Part shown: positions 23,025 through 34,668 of the stretch, piece by piece
Numbering within the stretch: the first letter of the stretch is position 1
Layout of the letters: each line of letters starts with the position of its first letter
Assembly (NCBI GenBank): GCA_028583685.1
Contig: JAMXIF010000043.1
Span: 11,602,558 to 11,666,557, forward strand
Reading direction: 5' to 3'
DNA length: 64,000 nucleotides
Source: Petaurus breviceps papuanus
Lineage: Eukaryota > Chordata > Mammalia > Diprotodontia > Petauridae
Translations under genes and position numbers: made by a program
The notes under the pieces: generated by a model
Database searches by the model: none
What the model saw: only the letters and a program-made list of their open reading frames with translations
Told to the model about the DNA's origin: nothing

Positions 23025-24890
23025 AACCAAAATCATCCATGCTCAAAAGGAATTAATATTCTAATGATGAAGACAACATTCAAATAAATAAGTATATATA
23101 AGATGTAGAAAGAATAAATAGAGATATTCTTATAAGGGGAGGTACTAGTAGCTGGAGGAAGTAAAATTTGTTCTGAGTTTTAAAGGTATATAGGGAAACT
23201 AAGAGGCAAAGGAATCATAGAAATGGCATTTTGTGCGCAGGAAACTACAAGACTGTTGTAGCAAAATTTTCAATTCTGTGGAGAGCAATAAAGTATAAAA
23301 CAGCCATAAAGATGGGAAGGGACCAGGTTATGAAGAGCTTTAAATACCAGAATATTTAAGTTTTCTCATGGAGGAATATGGAGCCCCTGAAATGTATTGA
23401 TTAGGGGGATGATATGGTCTGACACACACTTTGGAAAAATCATTGGCACTTCTGTGAAGGATCTATTAGAGTGGGGAGAGACTTGAGGTTGGAGGAACAT
23501 TGTAATACTTTATGACTAACTAACTGAGGAGAGGGGATGAAGACCTAGGGCTGTGTGAGTGAAGGGAAGAGACATATATTAGAGATATTGGGAAGATAGG
23601 AATGGCAAACTCTGGCAATAGAATGACTATGTTGTCAAGGTGAGAATTAGGAATAAAAGAAGGTATCTAAAGTTGTAAATCTATGGGACTGGGAGGTTAG
23701 TAGTAAGAGTAATAGAAAGTTCAGAAGATGAGGAGATTTTCTGGGAAAGATAATTGTGTTTTGCACATGTTCCCGTATGATTTGTTTATGAGATAACAAG
23801 TTCAAGATGCCTATAAAGTAGTTTGTTATCTGTGTAGCTCAGGAGAGATCAGGGCTAGATCTACATTAATCTGAGAATCATCTGAATAGAGAAGACAATT
23901 GGATTTCTAGTTGATGAGATCTTCAAATGAGATGGTGTGAGGAGGAAAGGGAACATGGTGAAAGATGGAGCGGAATGGTAGTGCCTATGACATATGAAGA
24001 ACCAGGAGAAGATCCTTAGAAGGAGCAAACGTAAATCTGGGAGAACCAGGAGAGGATAATTTTACAAAAATTTAGAAAAAAAAGAGAATACCTAGAAGAA
24101 GGTTTTCAATAATGTCAAGTGGTGTAGAGAATTCTTTTTAAAAGAATGAAAACTAAAAAAATCTATTAGACTGGCCATTGAGAGATCATTAACAACTTTA
24201 AAGAGAATAATTTCAGCTGAATAATGAGTTCAGGAGAGAGATATCAGATTATTTGGAAAGGAGTATGAACAGGGAGCGTAGAAAGGGTTTTTGTTGTTGT
24301 TGTTTTGTTTTTGGTTGTTTTACTTTTTTGGCTTCTTTTTTTAAGGAGTTAAGGGCCAAAGGGGACAGTAACTGATAATGAATGGTTAGATCAAGTATCT
24401 TTTTAAAGGATGGGCTTGACAGGAGTATATTTGTAGGCAGCAAGGAAAGAATCAAATGGGGAAAGGTTAAAGACAAAATAAGGAATGGAGTTGATAGGAA
24501 GGATATTCTTATGGATAAGGCAGCATAGGATGAGATTAAAGATATGTAAGAAGGTTTGGACTTGACAAAGAGTAGAACCACCTCCTCATTTGAGACCAGA
24601 TTAAAGGACAAAATAGTGAGGAAAGATTTTTGATGTGAAATCAAGTAGAGTGGGGAGAAGAAGGATCTTTCAGCATATAGTTTGTGTGTGTGTGTATGTG
24701 TGTGTCTGTGTGTGTGTGTATACATGAGCATGTGAAGTATGCCTAAAAGGTAGAGGGGTACTGTAGGTGGTTTGAAGAGGAATGAGAAGGTTTATAATAA
24801 ACATTGAGGAGAACGGGATAATAAAGCAAGTTAGGTGGCATATAATCAATGTTTTGCTGCAATGAGAGTCCAATTTAAATTGTGGATCCA
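23025..24890 (-). mobile_element. L2 (LINE2), antisense, long segment
   Basis: Antisense L2 features run in order. These are 'ggaattaatattctaatgat', 'gaagggaccaggttatgaag' with 'agctttaaataccag', 'gatgatatggtctgacacac', 'gagtggggagagacttgagg', 'gccattgagagatcattaac' (24175-24195), and 'gatcaagtatctttttaaag'. This covers the 3' half and part of the RT-coding region. Highly diverged, no ORF. (GT)n at 24682-24720 lies inside. Confidence 0.7.
24682..24720. repeat. (GT)n microsatellite
   Basis: Interrupted GT repeat of about 19 units. Confidence 0.9.
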
Positions 24891-24984
24891 GTAGGCAAAG
24901 CTTTACTATTTCCTCTAGCTCTCAGCAGCATACAAAAAAAAGTAAACTAGGCAGAGGGTGGAAATAATCCATGATATGGGCATA

Positions 24985-25245
24985 ACGAGGCAGTAGGTGG
25001 TAGAGTGGGTAGAGTACTAGGCCTAGAGACAGGAAGATGAGCCTTCTTGAGGTCCAATATGGCCTCAGACACTTACTAGATCTTTGAGCCTAGGCAAGCC
25101 ACTTAACTCTATTATCCTAAGTTTCCTCATGTGTAAAATGAGCTGGAGAAGAAAATGACAAACCACTGCAATATCTTTGCCAAGAAAAACCCAAATGGGG
25201 TCACAATGAGTCAGGCACAATTGAAACAACTGAACATCAGAAATA
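24985..25245 (+). mobile_element. RTE-tailed tRNA-derived SINE
   Basis: tRNA-like head ('ggcagtaggtggtagagtgg'), then 'gtttcctcatgtgtaaaatg' with 'agctggagaag', then an RTE/BovB-like 3' end ('aatggggtcacaatgagtca'). Confidence 0.9.
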
Positions 25246-25299
25246 AAAATGGGTATAGCGAAGCATTAGAAAGAGTTTTACAGGGGCACAAGAGATAGG

Positions 25300-26230
25300 A
25301 GAACAGAATGTAGTATCAAGTTCAGTTGATTCACCAAGATTTTGAGCTAGGGAAGAGAAAGAAGTGTAGCTTGTGTGGTCTGATTACTTGGGAAAGAATT
25401 GAAAGGTAGAGGAATGAAGACAGAGAATGACAGGGGAGTGTTATGAGAGAGGAATAGAGAAAACTGGGAGGATGGGAAATATCTAGAGATTAGAAAGATA
25501 ACCTTCAAAGTGTATAAAATTTAAGTGGTAGTTTTTCTTTTATCAGAGACATCCTATAAAGACATTGGGGTTTATTAAATAGGGAAGGCATATGACCAAT
25601 CTCTGCTTAGTGAAAATCACTTTGATAGTTCTGTGAAGTATAGATTGTAGTAGAGAGAGATTGCTGTGGGGAAGAAGTGCAAATGTGAGCCCATGGCAAG
25701 GATCTAGGCATGAGGTGATGAAGGCCTGTTCTAAGTTTATGGATGTGAGCAAAGACAAGAAGCTAGATGCTCGAAATCTTTCAGTATTAGAAATAGCATG
25801 ATTGGTGATGTATTTTATATCTGGGACAAGTGAGATCTAGGCCTCAGGGATAAGAATGAGTTTTCAAACCTCTGAGGCTGGTAGAATAGTATGCACTTTA
25901 AGAAGGGAATGCAAGGCAATTGGGGTTAAGTGACTTGCCCGAGTCACATGGCTAGTAAGTGTGTCAAGTGTCTGAGGCCACATTTGAACTCAGGTCCTCC
26001 TGACTCCAGGGCCGGTGCTCTATTCACTATGCCACCTAGCTGTCCCTATAATGTGCACTTTAACAGAAATGGGAAAATAGGGTAGAAAGATGAGTTTAGC
26101 ATAAAAGTTAGGATAATGAATTCTATTTTAAATGTGATGGAAATGGAAATATCTTTAGGACATTCAGCTCAAATGAAAATAAGGTAGTTGGTGACTCAGA
26201 TCTGAAACTCAAGAGACAAACTATATATTT
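25300..26230 (-). mobile_element. Second L2 segment, antisense, interrupted by SINE
   Basis: Contains 'gacattggggtttattaaat', 'ggcatatgaccaatctctgc', 'tgaaaatcactttgatagtt', 'gcatgaggtgatgaaggcct' and 'ttgatgtattttatat'-like phrases in antisense L2 order. They repeat the order seen at 23.3-24 kb, so this is a second copy. Confidence 0.65.
25902..26053 (-). mobile_element. tRNA-derived SINE, antisense, inside L2
   Basis: 'ggcaattggggttaagtgac' through 'actatgccacctagctgtcc'. TSD TGCACTTTAA at 25892-25901 and 26054-26063, perfect over 10 bp. Confidence 0.95.
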
Positions 26231-27030
26231 ACATATGTACATGTGGGTATAAAATCTAAATATTGTCAAATTTGATTTTTATTTTGACTAACAGCATGTT
26301 TGCAATTCTAAAATTTTGGAGTCAACAAACAATATTTTTTTTCTAACCTCTCATTTCCTTTTAGTTTATGTTTGTGGCATGTTTCTTAAACATAGCATAT
26401 TACTGAGATTTGTTTTCTTATCCACCCTGCCTTCTATTTTATTTAGATTAATCATCATGTCCATATTTGAAGCTGTGATCATTCTCATGCCTTCCTCAAT
26501 TTATGTGTGTATACACACACATATATGTATACACATATATATGTGCTTTTGTTTTTATTCTTAGTCCTTTTTTGTCAGTCAGTTATATGTCACTATCTAC
26601 ATATGATTAGTTTCTATTGTACTATTTTCATGCTAGTTTATTTTTGCTGTTTCTCCTTTTAGTCTGATTTATCAGTCTTATTCTAAGTCTCTTTAGTTTA
26701 TTCAGATTCTTAGTGTCATTTTTAATGTAATCCTCTGTTTTCCTTGGGTTTGACTTTTCTCTTTTCTCACCAAGTTGAGCCAGTAGTTCATCTGAGAATT
26801 AAGAGAGACCTCAGTGTCCATGTTTAAATCCTAAAAACAAAACAAAATAAAAATTTAAAAATGTTTACCATGCTCCATACTCCTGATCTTTATTTTATGC
26901 ATTGTTCTTTTATATAACATTGTCTTTCATTTTAAAAAAAATTAAGTGATATTTTAATTTTGTCGCTAAAATTTTCTTCAGTTTTCCTCTCCTTTCTGCT
27001 CCTACAGAACAATCTATTTTTACAAATATA
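26231..27030. other. Unassigned stretch with CA/TA tracts
   Basis: (AC/AT)n at about 26507-26540. No gene or named repeat recognised. Confidence 0.4.
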
Positions 27031-27036
27031 TATATA

Positions 27037-27188
27037 TTTGTTTTTTGGAGGGGGGAAGGCAGGGCGATTGGGGTTAAGTGACTTACCCAAGGTCATACAG
27101 CTAGTTCCAGTGTTAAGTGCCTGAGGCTGGATTTAAACTCAGGTCCTGCTAACTCAAGAGCCGGTGCTCTACTCACTGCACCACCTAA
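27037..27188 (-). mobile_element. tRNA-derived SINE, antisense
   Basis: 'ggaggggggaaggcagggcg' through 'actcactgcaccacc'. Flanks share an ACAAATA..T-type repeat (about 27015 and 27188), a probable TSD. Confidence 0.9.
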
Positions 27189-27544
27189 ACAAATAATATT
27201 TTTTTAAAGAAAAAAAATCAGCAAAAATGATTAATACATCAAAAAGAAATCTGAAACTATATGTGCTGTTACATAATATTTAATCTATCAAATGTGCAAA
27301 TGGAGCAGAGGGATAGTGTCTCCTAATACAATTTCTTTGGGCGTATGATCATTTTAAATAATTTTTTAACATTTGCTTCTCATTGTTTTTCTTTTGGGGG
27401 TGTGTGTGTGATTATTTTTACATATACATTGCTGTAGTCATTGTGTGCATTGTTTGCTTGGCTCAGCTTATATGACTATGTATCAATTTGTGTAAGTCAT
27501 TCAATCTCCTATATTAATCATATTCACCATTCATTTATCTATTC
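27189..27544. other. Unassigned stretch
   Basis: No gene or repeat recognised; includes a short TG tract near 27400. Confidence 0.4.
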
Positions 27545-28395
27545 ATTCATTCATTTTTAAATATTAGTTATTTTATTTTTAATTTATGAAATAAAACACA
27601 TTTTCATATCATAGTATAATAAAAAATAATTGTATATGAAACAGCAAATTTATTATGTATAATTTGCTATTTAATTTAAATATGTTACAGTTATATAAAT
27701 TTCTTCTTTTTCTTCCTTCCCTCCTGGGCCCAGAGATAGCTACTATTAGACTCAAATATTATATATGTAAAATCATTCTATACTTCTATTTATCAGTTAT
27801 TTCTCTGGATGCAGATAGCTGTCATAAACATGTGAGAACATAGAGAGATTCTTTTCTTTCCTCCCTAATCATTTTTGGAAATAAACCTAATAATGGTATT
27901 ACTGGGTCAAAGACTACACAGGCTGTTTAATAACTCTTTAGGCATAATTCCAGATTGCTCTCCAAAAATTGTTCGATCAGTTCACAGTTCCACCAATAGT
28001 GAATTTGTGTCTCTTTCATTTATTTTTATGGTAACATTCCTTTATAATCATTTGCTACAAGTTATCAAGCCATTCCCCAGTCAAAGTGCACTTATTATAT
28101 TTCTGATTTTTATTATCACAAAAAATACTACTATGAAAATTTTGGTATATTTAGAGACTTTCTTTAAAATTATATTCTTGGTTTATAAGCCCAGTAGTGG
28201 AATCTCTGAATGAAAGAGAAGGGGCATTTTACTCAATCTATCTGCATAATTCCAAATTGTTTTCCAAAATAGTTGTACCAATTTGCTGTTCCACCATCGA
28301 TGCATTAATTTGCCCATCTTTCCACAACCCTTCCAATATTGTTCTATTTCCATCTTTTCTTGTCTTTGTCAGTTTGCTGAGTTTGTAGTGAAACC
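27545..28395 (-). mobile_element. Old L1 3' end, antisense
   Basis: Antisense L1 3'UTR and ORF2 tail: 'ggtattactgggtcaaagac', 'aggcataattccagattgct' with 'ctccaaaa', 'cagttccaccaatagtg'. The motif block occurs twice (27890-28030 and 28190-28320), so two overlapping old L1 fragments are likely. Confidence 0.6.
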
Positions 28396-28404
28396 ATAAG
28401 ATTA

Positions 28405-28680
28405 CTTTGATTTACAGTGAGGAGGTACAGCATAAAGATTTGGACCTGGAATTAGGAAGATCTGAGTTTAAATATGAATCAGACCTTTATTAACTATGCA
28501 ATTTTGGTCAAGTCACTTGAACTTTATTAGCTTTTCTCATCTGCCCCTAGGAATGATAATAGCATCTACTTCCTAGGGTGGTTGGATGGATCAAATGAAA
28601 TATTTGTAAAGCATTTCACAAGCTTTAAAGCACTACAAATTATTAGCTATCATTATTGTTGTTGTTATTGGTAGTTATTT
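28405..28680 (+). mobile_element. MIR/MAR1-like CORE-SINE
   Basis: 'cagtgaggaggtacagcata' (head), 'ttttggtcaagtcacttgaa', 'aatgataatagcatctactt', 'cctagggtggttggatggat', 'aaagcatttcacaagcttta'. Near full length, diverged. Confidence 0.75.
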
Positions 28681-28849
28681 GGAGATTCTTTCATTTAAAT
28701 TTTTTTTTATATATGCTTGTTTTAACATTGTCAGATAACCCTCACTTGGGAAGTGCTATTTTTTAATAAAGTAAAGCTAACACCAGAATGACCTCATCTC
28801 AGTGTTCTAGTATCATATCATGCCTCTAGACTCCCCAACCACTCTGTTT

Positions 28850-29256
28850 TTAAGGATTTTTTTTAAATTATGAAAATCTATTTTCTCTTCCTCTATCCCT
28901 TTCATCATGGTAGAGGGAAACACAGTTGTTATAGCTTTCAAAGCTATCTTCCTAATGCTTTCAGGATTCCATAAATTATTCTCCTATTTCTGTACATTTT
29001 ATTCTTCATCAGTTTTTGAAACATTTAAAATAATATTAATGTTATAATTTGGTCTACTTATGTATACTTCATTATGCATCCATTCTTACAAGTCTTTGCA
29101 AGTATCTTTGAAATCACCTATTTCCTCATTTCTTGCAACACAATATTATTCTATCATATGCACATACTACAATTTATTAATCCATTCCTCAGTTTGGGGG
29201 GATTGTACCAAATTTCTTTTGATGATACAGATATGGTCTTTTTTGTTTATTTGTTT
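28850..29256 (-). mobile_element. Old L1 3' region, antisense
   Basis: 'tttcttgcaacacaatatta' with 'ttctatcatatgcac' and 'caatttattaatccattcct' with 'cagtt' follow the antisense L1 tail seen at 36.9 and 38.3 kb. Confidence 0.55.
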
Positions 29257-29267
29257 TGTTTTGTTGC

Positions 29268-29368
29268 TTTTTTAGAGGGGAGAGGGCAGGTCAATTGGGA
29301 TTAAGTGACTTGCCCAAGGTCACATGGCTAGTAAGTGTGTGTCAAGTGTCTGAGGACAAATTGGGCAT
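29268..29368 (-). mobile_element. tRNA-derived SINE fragment, antisense
   Basis: 'caattgggattaagtgactt', 'gcccaaggtcacatggctag' and a short GT expansion before 'caagtgtctgagg'. The head is missing. Confidence 0.8.
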
Positions 29369-29574
29369 TTTCAGTTTTCTTTTCCAAAGACATCTCAGTT
29401 ACAAGATAACCAAAACTTCATCATCTATACTCATATAGCCCTATACTCATACCTCTTTGGTACTTCTCTAAGTGAGAATTCCACCATCCTTGCAAACACA
29501 CTTCTTTATGTTTTGGAGATATTCTTTATCTTCACCATACATAATTTCCCACTTGCTCATTGTCATTCAGTTGC

Positions 29575-29887
29575 CAACTCCTTCTTGTTCTACTTCCATA
29601 ATATCTTTTACAATGGTCCTCATGTCTATTCACATAGTCACCAATCTAGATCTTTACTAATTCTTTTCTGACCTATTGCAATAGCCTTCCAATTCAGGTC
29701 TCTTCACTCCTCAATCTAGATTTGACACATGAGTCAGTGTGATCTTCTGATAGCACAGGTCTGACTACGTCACTACTCCCTGCTCAAGAAGCTTCAGTAG
29801 CTCCCTACTCTTTTCAAAATTAAATGTCCCAGCTGTAATTCCATTTTATAAGATTAAATGTCCCCATTGAATTTTATTTATATTCTC

Positions 29888-29931
<44 letters not shown>

Positions 29932-30055
29932 TCACTTGATAGTGTACGCATTTTTGAACAATGACTTTCAGTTGTGTCTTTGTATCCACAGAACCTAGCA
30001 TATTACCAACCACATAGAAAGTGATCAATAAATGTTTGTTGATTTATTGATTAAT
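29575..30055 (+). mobile_element. L2 3' region
   Basis: 'tgacctattgcaatagcctt', 'gcacaggtctgactacgtca', 'cagtagctccctactctttt' and the terminal 'gatcaataaatgtttgttga' are L2 hallmarks in sense order. A (CT)n tract of about 42 bp at 29884-29925 replaces internal sequence. Confidence 0.8.
29884..29925. repeat. (CT)n microsatellite
   Basis: About 20 CT units with one CTGT interruption, inside the L2. Confidence 0.95.
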
Positions 30056-31010
30056 TCATAACTAGCAAATACTTCTTTCCATGCTATGTAGAGAGATTGT
30101 TAGCTGAGATAAAACCATTTTAGAATATGAACTCATTTGGAGATTCTGAATGATTTTGAGAAAAAACATTTCTTTGTAAAACAGTAAAATCAGTGGAGGG
30201 TAAAACAAGTCTACAGATAACCTTATGAGCCACCCAATTAAGCCAGATTATCCCATGGGCAAAGTGAAACAAGAAGGATAACAATGAAGAGACAAAAATG
30301 AAAAAAAAAGACTGTCAAGAATATTATTATATATTATTATCTCAGTCAAAGTCAGTGGGAATATTGGCACACAATATTTGTGCTCTAACATCATCATCCC
30401 TGATCCCAATGATGTATCAGGAAGTTTTATTTAACTTTATAGAATACAAAGAAAGTAGAGCAACTGAACAGGTCAGCTATAAATAGAGGAGTTCTGTGAT
30501 AGTGCTAAACAAATTTTCAGGGTGTTGAAGGATTAATTATCAAGATATCTGGATGATGGAAGATTACCAAATGCTTAGAAATTATCACAGACCCTGATTA
30601 ATGTTTAAAAATCCATTGGGAAAATGCCAATATTTATTCCCTGTGTTTACCTTCTTTTCTCTAAAAAGCCTATATTCAAATAATCTGCAAATATAGCTGA
30701 AAAAGCATCCTTGATGAAAGTATTAGAAAGGAACGAGTGAGGATTCACAAATGACATTCCATAGCGGTCCACATTTTATAATTACATGGCTGACTGTAAA
30801 ATGAAGAAAATTCAAGATCTCTCTCACATTTTTGTTTATATTCTTTTTTTTTTTATCCACCGTTTGATTTGGTATGACAAAATGATGTTTTGAAAGTTAT
30901 TCTCCATAAAGTTGCCAAAGGTATCAACTATCTGAATTCTGACTTCCTTTAGGGTTGCTGTTATTTATAGCACTGCATTTGTTTATTATGATATGGTTGT
31001 TGTTGTTTTT
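30056..31010. other. Unassigned, probably unique
   Basis: No repeat or gene recognised. The part at 30690-30830 is compositionally even and repeat-free. Confidence 0.4.
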
Positions 31011-31014
31011 GTTT

Positions 31015-31570
31015 TCCTTTGCTCTCAGAGGACCAATGACATCATAAAGGTGAGGCAGGGCTATGCAAATTCATCAGCCTTGCTTTCTCCTCTAGAGCCA
31101 TCTGGGTCTAGTGGCAAGACATAGATCAAAATTACTGGAAATGGCCCTGGATGCAATGTGAGACCTTGGCCTTTTCAGAAATGAGTCTTTCCCAGGTCTC
31201 AGTTTCTCTGAGGTAGAACCTACTCAGATGTTATAAAATAAGGGAGGAAGATGGTCTAGTTTGCCTTCACAAAAAGAATCAGTCTGGGAGGGGAAGACGC
31301 TCAGAGTTTCTGCCCAGAATAGAAACAATCGATATTTACATTCACTGTGAGCCAACAAACCAAAATAATGATCAAAGGACGGTTCAGTCAGGGCCTGTTA
31401 TTGACCAATAGGTGGGAGCCAGAGTGATTTGATTTTAAGGCATAGTCAAGGAGCTCCAGTGAATCAAAATGACTATCATTGCTTGGTTTCCGAAGCTTTA
31501 TATCAAAAAATTTGTTTTTTTGTAAGGCCTTTAACAGGTCTTAGTTTGTCTGAGGCAACACCCATGGAAA
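31015..31570 (+). repeat. Unnamed interspersed repeat 'X', copy 1
   Basis: Contains 'aggaccaatgacatcataaa', 'caaattcatcagccttgctt', 'gggaggggaagacgctcaga' and 'gtgagccaacaaac'. An inverted relative lies at 32513-32935 and a third copy at 57020-57330. A sub-block (about 31190-31215) recurs at 31535-31562. Class unknown: no coding potential, tail or inverted ends seen. Confidence 0.6.
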
Positions 31571-31779
31571 TATTATTTTAATTGCTATTTCAATGTAAAT
31601 AACAATTGAGAACTAAACCCAGAACAGTGAAAATGCCTGCCAAAGATGTTTTTCATTATCATGGAAGATTTTGAGTAAAAAGTATAAGAAAAAGAGGAAT
31701 TCCTCTTAAATGGTATGGTCTTCTACATGGCCCTGTTTGCTGTTAACATTTTGTTAATTGTACCAAGTTTTGGCATATT

Positions 31780-32030
31780 GCAAAACCTACTAGTCCCGTG
31801 ATTTTATTGATGTATGTAATTCCTACAAGGAGGACGTGGCTTCTGTTAGTGCACATAAAAATTTGTGTGCAATTTATACTCTTAAAGAGTTGTCCAAGTG
31901 TGAAAAAGTGACTCATCCAGGTCAAAAAGCTGGTATATATTAGAAATGGGACTCGATGCCAGGCTTTTTCCTGGCTCCTAGAGCAGCTTTCAAACCACTA
32001 CACCGTACCACCACTCCAAGAAGATAGTGA
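31780..32030 (-). mobile_element. MIR/CORE-like fragment, antisense
   Basis: 'gattttattgatgtatgtaa', then 'tagaaatgggactcgatgcc' and 'cactacaccgtacc', parallel to the old element at 691-912. Confidence 0.45.
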
Positions 32031-32512
32031 CTATTAAGAAAAAAAAAGCATGAAAATTGGGAATTCAGGGAAAGGTAGCAAGACTTCATTAAGTGCTAGA
32101 AGAAGAAATCAAAATCAAGAGAGAAATATGCACAATAAACAAAATACGATGCTGTAAATGAAAGCAACCCCAAAGGAAGTCAGAATTCAGATATGGTTTC
32201 ATCCTTTCAATGAAGATATACTGGAGGTGAGGAACATTGCATATACTGTCAGATTTGGTTGCTTTGATTGGTTCAATTATTTTTCTTTGTTATACATGAG
32301 GGTTTGTTGGGACATGGAAAATTATTGACAAATAATAGTGACAAACAAAAAGCTTTTGAAATGGAAGCTTTCTCCATATATTTTGCAAAGAGTGAGAACA
32401 AAAATATAGTTTAGTAGATAGTTTCCATTTTATAGCAAAAAGATATTATCTCTTCAGAGTTAGTTGTAAACAACTATTTTATGTTAGAGACTTCATTTCT
32501 AAGTGAGGAAAC
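32031..32512. other. Unassigned loop between inverted X copies
   Basis: No repeat or gene recognised. Confidence 0.35.
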
Positions 32513-32937
32513 TTGACTATACCTTTAAACCTAAATCACTCTGGCTTCCACTGATTATTCAATAATAATTCCAGCCCAAGACTCACTTGCTCATTGGATT
32601 TTGATGGCTCAGAGTGAGTGTAAACTGCATTTGTTTTCTGTTCTGATCAGAAACTCTGAGGGTCTGCCCCTCCTAGATTGGTTCTTTTGGGAAGGCAAAC
32701 TACATTATCTTTTGTCTCAATTTTTAACTGGCCTTTAATCACTGAATGGGTGTTTCCTCAGACAAACTAAGGCCTGGGAAAGATCTTAGCTTAAAAAGGC
32801 AAAGGTTTCTCACTGTATCCTGGCCCATAACTATCTTGGACCATCTTGATTCATGTCTTACTCCTGGACTCCAGTGACTCTGGAAGAGTGAGTGAGGCTG
32901 ATGACTTTGCACAATTCTACCTTACTTGTAAACCAAG
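32513..32937 (-). repeat. Unnamed repeat 'X', copy 2, inverted
   Basis: Its reverse complement follows copy 1 block by block: 'aaagtcatcagcctcactca', 'ctttcccaggccttagtttg', 'gtagtttgccttcccaaaag', 'gaggggcagaccctcagagt', 'agccagagtgattta'. Divergence is substantial, so the two copies are old. Confidence 0.6.
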
Positions 32938-32949
32938 AGATTATCTTCC

Positions 32950-33125
32950 TTGAGGGGAGCTAGGTGGTGCAGTGAATAGAGCACTGGCCCTGGAGTCAGG
33001 AGGACCTGAATTCAAATGCGACCTCAGATACTTAACACTTACTAGTTTTGTGACGTTGGGCAAGTCACTTAACCCTAAATGCCTTGCATTCCCCCCTCCA
33101 AAACCCATCCCCACCAGATTTACCC
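32950..33125 (+). mobile_element. tRNA-derived SINE
   Basis: 'gaggggagctaggtggtgca' to 'cattcccccctccaaaaccc'. No clean TSD found. Confidence 0.9.
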
Positions 33126-33284
33126 TCCTGATGTCAAATAATAATAACAATAAATTATAAATTATATGAGTTGTAAGTCCATACAAGTTATATTTAATAA
33201 AATCTAACGTCATGATGTGTATCAAGGTCAACTCTTACCTTTTAATAAACTATTTTACTTTCTTCCTAGTCCTTTTGTGTATTT

Positions 33285-33562
33285 CAAGGCTACTGAATGA
33301 TTAGAATACTGGGTCTGGATTCCAGAAGACTTGAGTTCAGCTATGGCCTCAAAAACTTAATAGCGATGTGACCTTGGATATTTCACTTAACTTCGGCTTT
33401 GTCTCGTAGTTTTTTTTTTTATCTTTAAAATGGGGATAATATTAGCTTGTCTTCCCCTACCCTGAGATCTTATAAGGATTAAATGAAATTTGTAAAACTC
33501 TTCACACAGTGGTTGGCACATAGTGGATGATAACTATTTAATATTGGCTTCTTTCCATTCTT
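33285..33562 (+). mobile_element. MIR
   Basis: 'gaatgattagaatactgggt', 'gcgatgtgaccttggatatt', 'tctttaaaatggggataata', 'ttataaggattaaatgaaat', 'cagtggttggcacatagtgg': full MIR order. Confidence 0.85.
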
Positions 33563-33699
33563 CCTTCCTTCCTTGGAGAAAGATTTGATCTTCCTTCTTA
33601 AACCAAACCCCTAAAACTTTCTTTTACTCTAATTTTCACTTAACACTTTGAGAGACTAAGTTAACTTATAAAATCAAAGCAAATCAAAACTGAAAGTGA

Positions 33700-33932
33700 T
33701 CTTCAGAAATGAAATAGTGAGGTGGAAAAAGAGAAGAGTTCTTGACTTTGATTCCCAATTCTGCCGCTTACCTAGATGTGTGGTCTTGTATATAATCTTG
33801 TATAATAATACTGTCATATATGATCTTATCACTTAAACTAGTTGAGATTCATTTTCCTGATCTGTAAAATGGGATAATATTTTCACTATCTACCTCAAAG
33901 AAGTATTATAAGGAAATTTCATTAATTTTTTT
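33700..33932 (+). mobile_element. MIR
   Basis: 'cccaattctgccgcttacct', 'cattttcctgatctgtaaaa', 'tgggataatattttcac'. Internally expanded by a 'cttgtataat' repeat. Confidence 0.65.
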
Positions 33933-34114
33933 AATATAAATGATTAAAATTCAGAAGCTCAGTTTATTCATGAACTTCTTGTTTGCAATCTCTTCAGAAA
34001 CTAGGAGAGGTCCTGACTCATATCTATGCTACTTCTAGTCCACTGGCATTTAATGTATGTTTGTTGACTTATTGACTTGGGCACTACTGAGGTGTATAGT
34101 AACAAATTCATTAA

Positions 34115-34201
34115 ACTTTATTATATTACATTACAATGCATTACTTTATGTTATATAACATTATATCACATCACATCACATCACATCATATCATATCATG
34201 C
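34115..34201. repeat. Pentanucleotide (ATCAC/ATTAC)n
   Basis: ATTACATTAC-like units grade into about 7 ATCAC/ATCAT units (34165-34200). Confidence 0.9.
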
Positions 34202-34539
34202 CACATTGAAAGTCAGTAAAAAGAAGTCCCCATGGAAAGTAGAAACTGAGTTCTTTCTTCTCTTATTAATCTTAATTAATACCACCTGGGGGCATAAAAT
34301 TATCTTCTTCCACTTAAAAGTTCTGTTCCATTTACTGTCAAGAATAATCGTCAGTATCAAGAATAAACATAAAGTGAGTAGATGACTTTATGGTCTGTGG
34401 GCAGTGGGATTTAAAGAATTATGATGCTATGACATTATGATGATAGGAACACACACACGTGTATACATATGTACATGCACACATGAATGCATACATATCT
34501 ATGTATATTACTTGGAACCATGGGTGTAGAACTTAAAGA

Positions 34540-34668
34540 AACCTGAGAGATACTCTATTTTAGTTCCCTTATTTTACAAGTAAGGAAATTGAGTCTCAGT
34601 GAGGTTAACTGACTTGCCCCAAGGTCAGTAATAAAAGGAGTAAGAAAAAGAGGCAGGTTTGAAATCTG
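34540..34668 (-). mobile_element. MIR/CORE-SINE, antisense
   Basis: 'cttattttacaagtaaggaa', 'tgaggttaactgacttgccc'. Probably the same family as the copy at 48262. Confidence 0.6.

Noticed and set aside
24249-24731. 160-codon minus-strand open frame
   Set aside because: Runs through L2-derived sequence and a (GT)n tract (THTHTH repeats); not in register with L2 protein motifs that I know.
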